Shown here one piece after another: positions 1-10,500 of a DNA stretch of 64,000 bases. Both the position numbers and the translations under genes were made by a program. Positions within the stretch are counted from its first letter, which is position 1, and the number at the start of each line of letters is the position of its first letter. Source of the DNA: Oxalobacter formigenes (GTDB lineage: Bacteria; Pseudomonadota; Gammaproteobacteria; Burkholderiales; Burkholderiaceae_D); the NCBI RefSeq assembly GCF_027158485.1, contig NZ_JAMKYJ010000001.1; one strand, given 5' to 3'. Below the pieces are notes generated by a model. That model was not told the origin of the DNA and did not search any database. It was given only the letters and a program-made list of their open reading frames with translations.

Positions 1-2
1 GA

Positions 3-437
3 TCGATCGCGGCCAGAAACATCGACGAACTCGAAAAACATCATATGGAGGCTACCCGGAGTTTCCTGGACGATTATGAAAAGGGAAAAACCGAAGGGCG
101 CTACATCGACCATGAATTGCCATTCAAAATCCCTTTTCCGGACGATTCATTCGATCTGGGGCTCTCGTCGCATTTTCTGATGCTGTATCCCGGACTGGGC
201 ATCAACTTCCATTTGCAGGCGCTGGAAGAAATGCTCCGTATCTGTCAGGAAATCCGCGTGTTTCCGACCGTGGACAAAACCGGAAAACCATGCGGACTGA
301 CCGACAGGCTGATCGGTCACTTTTGTGAGGATTACAAGGTCACCCTGAAAAAAACGGCATGCCATTACATGAACGGAGCCCATGAAATGCTCGTCATTGG
401 CAGAAAAGACGTGGACACTTCCCCCGTTTTGCACTGA
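3..437 (+). CDS. SAM-dependent methyltransferase, C-terminal part (5' end outside window)
   Basis: The reading frame is open from base 3, before the first internal ATG at 45, so the gene starts to the left of the window. The visible 144 residues contain FPDDSFDLGLSSHFL, which matches the post-motif-II segment of class I methyltransferases (a D-x-F-D-L-G core followed by a hydrophobic strand). Then come a helix with LEEMLRIC and an EIRVFP strand, like the 'leader reports the product' portion that follows in this family. The SAM-binding glycine motif would be upstream and is not seen. The substrate cannot be told. It is convergent with the PAAR gene on its right, with about 120 bp between the two stop codons. 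Confidence 0.6.
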   Translation, partial: SIAARNIDELEKHHMEATRSFLDDYEKGKTEGRYIDHELPFKIPFPDDSFDLGLSSHFLMLYPGLGINFHLQALEEMLRICQEIRVFPTVDKTGKPCGLTDRLIGHFCEDYKVTLKKTACHYMNGAHEMLVIGRKDVDTSPVLH

Positions 438-558
438 CTGTTTTTCCATGCCCGTTTACTTGTGACGCCACCGCCAATCGGACAGACAGTCGTCCCGATT
501 GGCATGGCACGGCTCTTTCCAAACACGGCATCGGAAAAAACGAACGCAATCAAACCGG

Positions 559-858
559 CTATCCGCCGATCACTACCGTGGGACATCCCGCCACAATCGT
601 GCCGCCATGCGCCGTCGTATCGCCCATCCGGGCGGCAGGCTTGCCTCCGATAAGCACCGTTGACGAACCCGTTATGATAAGGTCGAAAGGCCCGACACAA
701 ACTGCCATATCGCCCACTCGCGCCGCAGGCATCCCACCGATCAACACCGTCGGGCATCCCGGCGGAAGAACCGGGCCTCCAACATGCGGGATGGGCGGCA
801 ATCCCGGCGTTTGCATGGGACAGGTATGCATATCTCCGACTCTGGCAGCGGGTTGCAT
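559..858 (-). CDS. PAAR-domain spike-tip protein
   Basis: A 99-residue protein made almost entirely of a PAAR domain. The signature Pro-Ala-Ala-Arg occurs three times (near residues 3, 44 and 74), each followed by V/M-G-D. Cys and His residues (for example in GDMHTCP) could bind the zinc at the cone tip. PAAR proteins cap the VgrG/gp5 spike of type VI secretion or phage-like contractile machines and carry effectors. The start is supported by a strong GGAGGA ribosome site 8 bases upstream. The gene for a spike/beta-helix protein lies directly upstream on the same strand (36-base gap), so the two probably form one transcript. No effector extension follows the domain and no other secretion-system gene is in the window. 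Confidence 0.85.
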   Translation of the reverse strand: MQPAARVGDMHTCPMQTPGLPPIPHVGGPVLPPGCPTVLIGGMPAARVGDMAVCVGPFDLIITGSSTVLIGGKPAARMGDTTAHGGTIVAGCPTVVIGG

Positions 859-894
859 GAGTTTTCTCCTCCATAAAAACGAAAAAACGGTAAA

Positions 895-1359
895 TCAGTT
901 AATCTTGACCAGGCCGCCATGAATATCCAGCATTCCATCGCTGACGATCTCCCCTTTTGCCTTGGCCCTGACAGACACGTTCACCGCGCTCTGCGACATT
1001 GAATTTTGCGCTTTCATGTCGACATTCATGGCGGAAATGGACATGTTTTTTGATGTTTTCAGATTCAGCGTTCCTGCCTCGATCGTCAGATTGCCCGTCA
1101 CCCGCAAGGTGTAATCCCCGTTGACCTGAATCACCACATTACCGGCGTGTTCGCATTCTTCACCGCCCGTTCTGACATGACGCTGTCCTCTCACCTCAAG
1201 TACATCGTCTCCGGGTTTCACCGGCAACAACCCATCCCGTTCCAGAATCAGTTTTCCATCCTCTCCATCGGAAATGACGACCGTGCGTGCATTGACTTCA
1301 CATACGAGCGTTTTATTCGCCTTCAGGCAAATCCGGTCTTCCTTTTCTTCAATCGGCAT
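895..1359 (-). CDS. Small spike protein resembling the VgrG/gp5 C-terminal beta-helix
   Basis: A 154-residue protein. The second half has the alternating, gap-free beta pattern of gp5/VgrG C-terminal spikes (VNGDYTLRVTGNLTIEAG, then NLKTSKNMSISAMNVDMKAQ). Short strands of six to eight residues repeat and end in a terminal GGLVKIN. The N-terminal half (residues 1-60) looks like a small beta domain. Full VgrG proteins exceed 600 residues, so this is either a stand-alone spike module or a remnant of a larger gene. A GGGAGAG ribosome site precedes the ATG. The PAAR gene immediately downstream fits a spike plus tip pair. It could also belong to a DUF3540-like group; I cannot separate these without a profile search. 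Confidence 0.5.
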   Translation of the reverse strand: MPIEEKEDRICLKANKTLVCEVNARTVVISDGEDGKLILERDGLLPVKPGDDVLEVRGQRHVRTGGEECEHAGNVVIQVNGDYTLRVTGNLTIEAGTLNLKTSKNMSISAMNVDMKAQNSMSQSAVNVSVRAKAKGEIVSDGMLDIHGGLVKIN

Positions 1360-1485
1360 TATTCTCTCCCGTCATATTGAAAGATCAGCTTGTCTTCAGA
1401 CTGTAACATGCCATTTTCCGGAAACGGTATTTTTTATGGCCGCAAAACCTGAAAAATCCCGTTCCCATCCATATTCACAAGAATT

Positions 1486-1517
1486 AAAAAACGGAGGATA
1501 CCGTTTGACCGGTATCC
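1486..1517 (-). terminator. Intrinsic terminator of the first adhesin
   Basis: Read on the minus strand, an 8-bp stem (GGATACCG/CGGTATCC) with a 6-base loop is followed by TCCG and a T-run, 24 bases after the adhesin stop codon at 1541. It separates the adhesin from the spike gene further along the same strand. Confidence 0.8.
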
Positions 1518-1540
1518 CCGCATCCTTCTGCCAGAAATCG

Positions 1541-4500
1541 CTAGATCTTGATTTCGTTGTTCTGAACCAGTTGATTCAGCAATTCCTGGGCATGATTGGC
1601 CGAGTTATCACCCAGATGAACGCCATTCATGGTGATCGTCGCCACATTGTGGAAATCCGCGCCACCTTCGTGACCGTTCACATCGATAGACAGTTTCACC
1701 GTGACCGATCCGTCATCATTCTGTTTGATATCTTCGAACTGGAGATATCCTCCGCTGATCAGGTCAGATGCGCCACCGGAGAGCTTGTCCGCTCCGGTCA
1801 ACAGATCCTTCAGATCCAGAATGTCGGCATTGCCGTCTTTCGCCACATCACCGACATGGAAATCCGTAATGGAATCGCCATGCGTTTTTCCTTCCAGATC
1901 GCCGGCATTGTACTTGAAGGTATCATTGCCGCTGCCCCCCGTCAGGATATTGTCGCCGTGTCCGCCAATCAGGGTATCGTTACCCGAGCCGCCGAAGAGG
2001 ATATCGTTGCCGTCACCGCCGACAAGCGTGTCATGTCCGGCACCCCCGATCAGGACATCATCCCCGCTTCCGCCATAAAGAAGGTCTCCGCCATTTCCGT
2101 GACCGCTTCCTTCGAGATGGCCTTCAGCCCAGTTGGCAAAGTCATTCAAATCATGTGCATTCATGTTATGGAGAGCATCTCCCAGCACTCCGATATTCTG
2201 GCCAAGCTCGTGTCCGGCCGAAAAATCGAGATGATCCATACTAGCCACACCATGATCACCCAGATAATTCGCAATATCCGTCAGGGAATCATGCGAACCG
2301 TCAGCGATCAGGATATCGTTGCCGCCCTGCCCGTAAAGGATATCGTTGCCTGCTCCACCGATCAGCGCATCGGCCATGCCATTATCAACCGGCCCGAAAG
2401 CACTGTCCGGCCTGTCAAACAGATCAGAATGTTCCTTGATGTATTTGAACAGATCGGCGTTTGTCAGGTTCTTGACATCGACATTCAACAAACCGGCCAC
2501 CTGAGCCTTCAGGCTTTCCAGATCGGCGTCACCGAATATGATATCGTCCCCGGCACCACCAGCAATCAGGTCGGAACCCGGTGCATACGTCACCGGTTTT
2601 GGAATCACCGAACCGATATCCAGCGATGAGTTGATGTCATCAGTTGACCCAACCTGCGTCACATTACCCTGACCAAACAGGTTGTCCATACCGGAAGACA
2701 GCGAAGCCATCAAAAAGGCGGTATAACCATCATAATTCCCCCTGTCCGGCAGTTCCATTGGACTTCCCGGCTCCTCTGGGATCTTTCCGCCACAAGTCAA
2801 AAAGGTATCTTTGATGAAATCACTGATCATCTGGTCATCGTAAAGCCGCTTCCCGCTTTCATCTACAATACCTTTAAGCGCGTTGGTTATCTTGTTGGCA
2901 GACTCATTAGGAGAATCAGGATCATATCCCCTCAAACCGCTAAACAATGATATCAGCTCCTGTGCAAACGGCTGCTTGCTGGGATCCAGCGGATATTTAT
3001 TCCCGAGCTCTTCCAGAATATCCTTATACTGCTTCTGATAAGAGTTGATGATCGCTATCGCTTCAACGTCAACGCCACTTCCAAGAATCTTGTCGACATA
3101 ATCTTGTGCCTTTCCCGTGTTCAATATTTCGGTACCGTTGGCATCAGTAACGAAAATCACCTTGTTATAAATGCCATCGCCTTTTGCCTGGGAATCAGCC
3201 CATTCAGAAGCATTTCCAAGAGGTAATTCGAAGTTTGTATCTCCATGCTTGAAGTCATCAAGCATTTTGTAAATATCATCTGCAGTTTTTCCGGCCCAGT
3301 CACTGACCGACAAATTGTATTCTTTAGGAGTATCCCCTCCCCCAGAAAAAATCGACAAGGTTACATTGACCGTAGTATGCGGATCGGCATCTGCAACATT
3401 CATTTGTTCGAATAGCTTGTCCAGCGCATCAGCGACGACTTTAAGCCTCGACACATCACTACCCGGATCCATACCGTCCTTCATGGAAGCGGATACATCC
3501 ACAACAAGATAAATGTTGTTGACAACATCCTGTACCGCCCCAACCGTCGTGTTACCGGCGAAATCCCCGACCAGTACGTCATTGACGTCATGACCGTTTT
3601 TGTCGCCCTGGACAACGTTGTTCGTGCTATCCCTGATCTCGTCTTCCGTCGCTCCCGCCGGCTGGGATGGGCCGCCTGAATCGGCCACCCCGATATGGAT
3701 ATGTCCGGTGCTCTTGTCCCCGTCCCCATCGGTAATCGTGACTTCGATTGGAGGCAGGTTATTCGACAAGCCATTGTCCGGCGTATAGGTGAAATCGCCC
3801 GTGTCCGGATCAAGGCTGACCTTTCCGTCAGGCAGATTGAACTGCAAGTTTCCGCCATCGACAGCGCCACCCTGACCGCCTTCGAATGTCCATTCATGAG
3901 TCGTACCATTATAGGTGGCCGTTACGTCACCAACAGTGATACTCTGACCGCCACTGGAATCCGCTCCGAAACCCAGATCGTCAATCGTTCCCGAAACCGA
4001 ATGATCGCCGACACTACCAGACACCGTTGTGTCTGGCGCAATGGTCGGGATATCATCCTTGACGTCGACCTTGATTTCCACTTCAAAAACATTTCCCTTA
4101 TCGTCCTTCACTTCAACGCGAATTTTGTCAGCATCCTCTGCCATGTTCGCACCCTGACCGTCCTTTTGGTCAAATGCGCCGTTTAATGTGTACGTCCAGC
4201 CGCCTTCTCCATTGGATGCCACGGTACCGTGTTCACCTTGTGTAATCACCCTGGTAATGGTGAAGCCATCCACCACGACCAATGCACTTTCACTGTGATC
4301 GGCAGAACTGGTCAAACCATGCTCGTTCACTGACAGATGCTGGTCAACCGTAATTTCGTTCGTTGCGCCATGAACATTGACAATAATGTCGCTCTGGTCA
4401 TAAGCGCCATGTTCGTCAGTAACCCGGACAGTAAATCCCAGTTTCTTTACATCATCAGGCCCCAGTATTTTGACATCATTGCTGTCATTATCGATCGTGA

Positions 4501-7072
4501 AGGTATATGTGCCATCCGGGTTGATTTTCAAGGTACCGTATTCGGTCGTTATCGTATCGGTTTCCTTGCCGTTTTCATTGACCAGTGAATATTTCAGGCT
4601 GGCGCCACGATCCGCGTCATCCCCTTTGACCTTGCCACTGTCAGTTGGTGTATCGGAATTGACTCCCTTTTCATAAACGTCCAGAACATTGTCGCTGGTC
4701 ACTTCGTTATTACCATCCACAAACGACAGTTTCGGCGCATCATTGGCACCTTCGACCGTCACGCCGATCATGTGATTGCCCTGCGCGCCGTGGCCATCTG
4801 TCGCCGTCACAGTGAAACTGAACTGGAATTTTTCACCCTGGGCAAGATGTTGTGCCTTGTCCGTATCCAGAGTGAACGTATAGTCGCCCGTAACGGTATT
4901 CAACCTTAATTCACCGTAATTCGTTTTCAGAATCTGGATATCCGGATTGTCGGAATCCATTTGCTGGCCAATGACCTTCACGGTTTCCTGCGTCCCCGCA
5001 ACGGCACTCCCGCTGACATTGACATGCACTTCACCATTGGCGTCGATACCTTTCAAGGTCGCGCTAAGAGTCACGTCTCCTTCGTTATCCACATCCGAGA
5101 AAGGAACCTTGCCAGTGGCAGTCAAGCGGTCATGCTGGGTCAGGACACCACCGTTGTCCTTGCCGTCACCGGTCGTTTCATTGTTGCCATTGTAAACGCC
5201 GTCTTCCTTGACATGAATGGTTGAATACCTGACGACAGGTGCATCGTTCGTGCCTTCAATATGAACGCCGATCGGTACATCAAGCTTGCCGCCGTGACCG
5301 TCACTGATCGAGACGTTGAAATTCATATCGATGAAATTGACGTCACTTTCCGGATTGTCCGGATCGTACTGGGACAGGCCGTTGACAGCCCCGTCATTCA
5401 GGTCGAAATGATACGTATAGGTTACTGTACCATCTTCATTGTTGCCCGGAGTCACCGTCAGCGTACCGTACTCGGTCACCAGCGTCATGACACCCGTATC
5501 GGAATTGGTGACCACTTCCGATACCGGATTTCCGGCTGCATCGACAATCGACGCCGTCAGTTTGTCTCCGGCATCGACATCCCTGACGGTAAACGATTTT
5601 TCATCCGTCAGGATACCCGGTACTTTAGACTGGTTTATCCCGTCGGCATGCGTACCGTCCGTTGCAGGGTCCCCTTTGGAAGCCTGCCCGGATTCCTTCA
5701 GGTTCAAATCCGGCGCCGTATCGCCCCCCGGAGTCGGCACCAGAACCGGCGCATCATTCGTTCCCGTGATGACGACCGTGATGGTTTCGGTACTGGTGGA
5801 ACCATGGGCGTCTGTCGTCGTGACTTCGAATGTTTCCGTCTGCGTTTGTTTGTCGCCGAGTTTCTGCACGGCGTCGCTATCGTTATTCAGCTCATAGGAA
5901 TAGGACCCGTCCGGATTCAGGGTCAGTTTGCCGTAATCTGTTTCAAACGACGCGGCACTGTTACCACTTTCCGCTCCGATGACGCCATCTGTTGCCGTAC
6001 CGGTCGTACCGTCTTTTCCCGCGACGGACAGGGTTTGATGACCGCCGTCAGCATCGTCATCTTTCACGTTCCATTTACCGGCCACTGACCCACTGACGTC
6101 TTCAGTGACGCCATTGCCGTTTTCGCCCCAGTTCATCGACAATTCAGGCAAATCGTTCGTGCCGTTGACAGTCACGGTAATATCCTGCGAAACCATGCCG
6201 CCACGGCCGTCCGAGACCATGATGGTGAACGTTTCGGTAATGGAATCACCCTGTGAAAGCCCCTGCGCCAGACCGTCTTTCAATTCATAAACATAATTCC
6301 CGTTTTCATCGATAGTCAGGGTTCCGTACTTTCCTTCCGCGCTGCCTGCACCGTTTCCTTCCGAACCTGCGGACTTGACGCTATACGAGAGCGGATCGCC
6401 ATTCGGATCGGTCGCGACAATTTTTCCGGTATCCACCAGCTTGCCCGCGTATTCTGCATTCGGGCCGCTGCCGGGAATGGACGCATCATCTCCCTTGACG
6501 CCTGATTCTCTAACTCCCAAAGACACAGTGGACGCGTCCAGATCGATAACCGGCAAACCGATGACCTCTTCATTATCCGGCGTCAGCAAAAAGCGGTCGC
6601 CACCCGTATATTCCCGATTTTCCGTGCCGGGATTCGCAAAGGTATTCGTTGCAAATCCGGGAGTGACGTCGCCCCGTGCGGCATCCTGATTGACCACGAC
6701 GAAAGTATGGCCGCCCTGTCCCGTATCACCGGCCAGTCCGGCATCAGCTCCGGCAGCAGTCGCTTCGGCGATCTGCGTCGGGTCCATACCTGCTGCGATC
6801 ATGGCCTGGATGTCGGCAACGCTCTGTCCTTCAGCTACCTGTGCCTTTGCACCAGTCGGGTCGATCACGGCTTCGCTCAATATCAGCGTGTCATGACTGC
6901 CGACTGTCGCAAAATTGCCGTTATTAAACACAATGTGAACGGTTCCGCCTGCCGAAGCCTGAACGTTGTCGTTCAACTCGACAGCATCCCCTACCCGCAA
7001 TTCACGGACACTGCCTTTCGCGTCAGTTACCGTTACCTTGCCGATCAAGCCTCTTACTATACCGATTGCCAT
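1541..7072 (-). CDS. LapA-type giant RTX adhesin 1, with von Willebrand A domain (1843 aa)
   Basis: Secreted biofilm-type adhesin predicted to leave the cell by a type I transporter. Residues 1-75 form a retention module (MAIGIVRGLIGKV...) like that of LapA, which plugs the TolC-like pore. Residues 105-108 are TAAG, the kind of site cleaved by the periplasmic protease LapG, and they sit at nearly the same distance from the N-terminus as in LapA. Then come about six VCBS/cadherin-like repeats ending in GTNDAP-type motifs (about 200-1160). A von Willebrand A domain follows (about 1180-1450) with the metal site DVSAS. RTX nonapeptides (GGxGxD) lie near 1500-1560 and 1650-1715, and a type I C-terminal targeting region ends in QLVQNNEIKI. 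It is the only one of the three tandem adhesins with a von Willebrand domain. Transporter and LapD/LapG genes are not in the window. Confidence 0.9.
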   Translation of the reverse strand: MAIGIVRGLIGKVTVTDAKGSVRELRVGDAVELNDNVQASAGGTVHIVFNNGNFATVGSHDTLILSEAVIDPTGAKAQVAEGQSVADIQAMIAAGMDPTQIAEATAAGADAGLAGDTGQGGHTFVVVNQDAARGDVTPGFATNTFANPGTENREYTGGDRFLLTPDNEEVIGLPVIDLDASTVSLGVRESGVKGDDASIPGSGPNAEYAGKLVDTGKIVATDPNGDPLSYSVKSAGSEGNGAGSAEGKYGTLTIDENGNYVYELKDGLAQGLSQGDSITETFTIMVSDGRGGMVSQDITVTVNGTNDLPELSMNWGENGNGVTEDVSGSVAGKWNVKDDDADGGHQTLSVAGKDGTTGTATDGVIGAESGNSAASFETDYGKLTLNPDGSYSYELNNDSDAVQKLGDKQTQTETFEVTTTDAHGSTSTETITVVITGTNDAPVLVPTPGGDTAPDLNLKESGQASKGDPATDGTHADGINQSKVPGILTDEKSFTVRDVDAGDKLTASIVDAAGNPVSEVVTNSDTGVMTLVTEYGTLTVTPGNNEDGTVTYTYHFDLNDGAVNGLSQYDPDNPESDVNFIDMNFNVSISDGHGGKLDVPIGVHIEGTNDAPVVRYSTIHVKEDGVYNGNNETTGDGKDNGGVLTQHDRLTATGKVPFSDVDNEGDVTLSATLKGIDANGEVHVNVSGSAVAGTQETVKVIGQQMDSDNPDIQILKTNYGELRLNTVTGDYTFTLDTDKAQHLAQGEKFQFSFTVTATDGHGAQGNHMIGVTVEGANDAPKLSFVDGNNEVTSDNVLDVYEKGVNSDTPTDSGKVKGDDADRGASLKYSLVNENGKETDTITTEYGTLKINPDGTYTFTIDNDSNDVKILGPDDVKKLGFTVRVTDEHGAYDQSDIIVNVHGATNEITVDQHLSVNEHGLTSSADHSESALVVVDGFTITRVITQGEHGTVASNGEGGWTYTLNGAFDQKDGQGANMAEDADKIRVEVKDDKGNVFEVEIKVDVKDDIPTIAPDTTVSGSVGDHSVSGTIDDLGFGADSSGGQSITVGDVTATYNGTTHEWTFEGGQGGAVDGGNLQFNLPDGKVSLDPDTGDFTYTPDNGLSNNLPPIEVTITDGDGDKSTGHIHIGVADSGGPSQPAGATEDEIRDSTNNVVQGDKNGHDVNDVLVGDFAGNTTVGAVQDVVNNIYLVVDVSASMKDGMDPGSDVSRLKVVADALDKLFEQMNVADADPHTTVNVTLSIFSGGGDTPKEYNLSVSDWAGKTADDIYKMLDDFKHGDTNFELPLGNASEWADSQAKGDGIYNKVIFVTDANGTEILNTGKAQDYVDKILGSGVDVEAIAIINSYQKQYKDILEELGNKYPLDPSKQPFAQELISLFSGLRGYDPDSPNESANKITNALKGIVDESGKRLYDDQMISDFIKDTFLTCGGKIPEEPGSPMELPDRGNYDGYTAFLMASLSSGMDNLFGQGNVTQVGSTDDINSSLDIGSVIPKPVTYAPGSDLIAGGAGDDIIFGDADLESLKAQVAGLLNVDVKNLTNADLFKYIKEHSDLFDRPDSAFGPVDNGMADALIGGAGNDILYGQGGNDILIADGSHDSLTDIANYLGDHGVASMDHLDFSAGHELGQNIGVLGDALHNMNAHDLNDFANWAEGHLEGSGHGNGGDLLYGGSGDDVLIGGAGHDTLVGGDGNDILFGGSGNDTLIGGHGDNILTGGSGNDTFKYNAGDLEGKTHGDSITDFHVGDVAKDGNADILDLKDLLTGADKLSGGASDLISGGYLQFEDIKQNDDGSVTVKLSIDVNGHEGGADFHNVATITMNGVHLGDNSANHAQELLNQLVQNNEIKI

Positions 7073-7211
7073 GATGTCACCTCGTCAGATCCGTTTTTCC
7101 GGCCTTTTTTCCTGCCGCCGGAAGAACCGTTTATTTTCAGAAAACCGCGCAAAAACTGTCCAGATTCCCACTTATGTTTCCAATAATAAACTTTCTTTAA
7201 AGCAATCGAAT

Positions 7212-7228
7212 ATTGTCCTTTAGTACTA
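7212..7228 (-). promoter_or_regulatory. Shared 17-bp motif upstream of adhesin 1
   Basis: On the coding strand this reads TAGTACTAAAGGACAAT, 140 bp before the adhesin start. The same motif (consensus TAGTACYWWWGGACAAT) stands 130 and 134 bp before the other two adhesins. The flanks are AT-rich and not otherwise alike. This suggests one regulator or a promoter element for all three; its identity is unknown. Confidence 0.6.
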
Positions 7229-7354
7229 TTTTTGTTTAAAAATTTTTATGCCATAATAAACATTGCGTTTAAATATGATCATTGCTTGAAAATGGTTCCA
7301 CAGTGTTGGTTCAGGCTATTTTTTCAGGTGTTGGGGCAGAAAACAGGCTGGAAA

Positions 7355-7379
7355 CCGGAAAGGATTTCCGGCTTTTTTT
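7355..7379 (+). terminator. Orphan plus-strand intrinsic terminator between adhesins 1 and 2
   Basis: CCGGAA-AGGA-TTCCGG followed by C and seven T residues on the plus strand. No plus-strand gene lies upstream within 6 kb, because both neighbours are minus-strand adhesins. It has no T-run in the other direction. It may end a short RNA that starts near the AT-rich stretch at 7232-7265. Confidence 0.55.
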
Positions 7380-7543
7380 ATGGAAAATCCGAGAGATGTG
7401 GTTTTTATTATCCAAAACCAGTGAAACACATCAAAAACACCATGTCTTGTGAAGGGATATGCCTGCAAACGCGTATTATTTTTGTTGTTTCCTGACAATA
7501 AACCTGCAAGCATTCAGGAAAAAGACACCGCAATGACAGGCAT

Positions 7544-7575
7544 AAAAAAAGACATTCTTTATGAATGCCTTTTTT
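7544..7575 (-). terminator. Terminator of adhesin 2
   Basis: Stem GGCATTC/GAATGTC with loop ATAAA, followed on the minus strand by seven T residues. It begins about 25 bases past the stop codon at 7595. T-runs on both sides mean it may work in both directions. Confidence 0.8.
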
Positions 7576-7594
7576 AACGGAACTGACAAACGCC

Positions 7595-10500
7595 TTACAT
7601 CTTGAGCGCGTGATTGTCCATCAGCTGCTGCATCAGGTGATCCGCCTGATCCTGAGCGTTCATGCCACCAATGCCATGAACGCCTTTCATGTCGATCGTG
7701 GCAAGAGCGACGCTACCGTGTTCGCTACCGGCAGCACCGTCCTGATCGATGGACAGCCTGACCTTAGCCGTTCCTTTTTCCTCGTCATGGCTCATGACTT
7801 CCACTTGCAGGAAACCACCCGAGAACAGGTCGCTGCCATCCGCTTTCGCTCCTGAACCCAGCAACAGGTCTCCGATATCCAGCACGTCGGCATTGGGGTC
7901 CGTCGCCTGATCGCCCAAATGGAAATCGGCAATATGGTCACCATTGACGACACCATCCAGATCCCCTTGATGATACTGGAACGTATCATGACCGGACCCG
8001 CCGGCCAGAACGTCATCACCCTTGCCGCCAACGAGAATGTCGTCACCGGAACCGCCGAGGAGAATGTCGTTTCCTTCACCGCCATGCAGGACATCGTTAC
8101 CCCCCATGCCGATCAGGACATCGTTACCTGCACCGCCCAGCAGAACGTCATTGCCGTCGTTATGGTGTTCCATCGTTTCAAGACCGTCCGAGAGACCTTT
8201 CAACTGTTCCGGACTCATTGCGTGAATGGTGTTCAATACCGATTCCGAAGAACTGTCCGAATGAACCAGACCGGCCAGTGCATCGACTGTCGTGCCACTG
8301 CCGTCACCGACCATCAGGTCGTGCCCGGCTTCACCATACAGGACGTCGTTGCCGTGCGAACCGGTCAGCATATCGTGTCCTGCCGTACCGTGTTCAACCG
8401 TATCGGCAGCGGCAATCATGCCGTCCACCGTGTCGGTATGCGGATTTCCATCCAGAGGCTGATGCGCCAGATCATCCGTGACATGCCCTGCTCCGGTTTC
8501 CGACATCGCAGACAACATCATCGGATCGAAAGATACGCTCCCTGGAACGTTTACCGGCAAAACTTCCACAGTAGCATTGCCGCCACTTACCGAGATATCG
8601 AAAATAATGGTGGTCGATGCCCCTTTCTCATCCGTTGCCGTAACGGTAAAGCCATGCTGTCCGAACGGGACACCTTCCTTGCCTGCAATCGTCAGAACAC
8701 CATTTGTAATGGAAGCGTCATACCCGTCCGGCAAGGAATTTTTGTCCACCTGAAAAGTCATCGTATCCTTTTCGGCATCCGTAAATGTCTCATTCAGATC
8801 GATCCTGACTTCGGTCTGTTCTATCGTGACAGTCGTTTCCAGTGCACCACTTACTTGCACATTACCGTGCCAGTCGAAATTTCCCTGAACCAGAATATGG
8901 GGACCTGAACCGGGATGAAAACTGCCCTTTTCAATGATCATGTCGCCTGTGACATAAAAGAGTCCGCCAAAAGCGTCATGCTGTCCGCCACTGTTATTGA
9001 AATGTGCGCCATTGCCGATCACACAATCCCCGTCCACAATAACGGTCTTGCCCTCGGGAATATTGAAAGAACCATCAAATACAAAATTCCCTTTTGCATT
9101 GTCAATGACAATGACATCCGGGCAATTTTCACCCTCAATCAGTTTCAGATAATCCGCCAGAGTGCTGACTTTTTCAGATCCCCTGATCGCCTCTTCATAA
9201 CTGACACCGCCATTATGATCCTTGAAGATGGAATGGTTTCCATGATCGCCTTCATACCTGTCTACACCGTTGATGGAGGCACTGGTTCCGTCATTAGTCA
9301 GGCCACCGGCGACAATACGATTCCCGCCCGTCGGTACCGTGATCGTTTCCGTCGAAACCGTCACGTCAGCCGAGGCATCCCCGGCAACCGGAGCATGATT
9401 TTCCGGAACCGGTGGTGTTGAGGACGGATCGATCACAATAGTACCTGTCGCTGTATCGCCATCGTGATCTTTCACGGACAATTCGATTTCAAGCGGCTTG
9501 TCTTCATAATCCGGTGCCGGCTTGAATGTGTAATCAAAGTGACCGTCTTTTCCACCGGTCAGCGTCAACGTGCCAGCCACAACATCCAGCGGTGCCAATT
9601 CCCCGTTCGATCCCGCCTTGAAAACAAAATCAATACCATCGACCCTGACATGAATACCTGTATCCGTAAAACTGTCCGAAGCGCCGTCGGCACCGTAATC
9701 GATCGTCAGAGCTCCTTCGAAAACCGTCGATCCATCCACACCGGCAACCGCATTGTTGTCCCCTGCACTGATTTGCGGAACGTCGTCGATGATATCGACC
9801 TTGACCGTCACATTCTGAATCTGCCCGTCGGGCCCCTTGACCTGGATCGTTATCGTATCGGCACCGGAAGCCGTGCCAGCGGTATTCTGATCCGGAGCAT
9901 GGTCATAAGCCTTTTCAAGCCGGTATTCCCACTGTCCTTCCCCATTCCGGACGAGCTTGCCGTACATGCCTTCGCCATAATGTCCATCGGCCGATTCGAC
10001 GATTTCATAACCGTCCGCCAGCTTCAACACGGCCACCTCCGAACCGTCCACGGGATTGTTCAGCCCGGCTTCATTGACGACAAGGGAAGCATCCACCGGA
10101 TCGACAGACGGTGCCGATTCATTGCCGTTTACGGTTATGTGAATATCCTTGATATCGAAAGCATTGTGCGAATCCTTCACACCGATATGAAAAACCTCGT
10201 CAGTCAGCACACCGTCCTTGCCGAGACCCTGGACAAGTTCCCAGGCACCTTCAGGGCCTTCACCCTTGCCGTAAAGCCGGTAAGTATAATCACCGGTGTC
10301 CGGATCGATCGTCAAAACGCCATACTTGCCCTCCAGTTGCGTCACCGGTTTGTAGTTCTCGAACCGGTTGGAAGCGAAGTTGTCGGTTCTTCCGTCGTAA
10401 TCCCCCGGATTATTGCCGTTCATCGTCGGATTGGTGATGATATGGAAGGTATGGGTATCATTGATATCGTCATCCGCCACGGAGAGAATGTTATCCCCGA

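Noticed and set aside
1274..2629. Long plus-strand open frame (451 codons) opposite adhesin 1
   Set aside because: It lies antisense to the RTX/repeat part of the adhesin, has no family features or ribosome site, and comes from codon bias in the repeats. The same holds for the 329-, 488-, 449- and 444-codon frames opposite adhesins 2 and 3.
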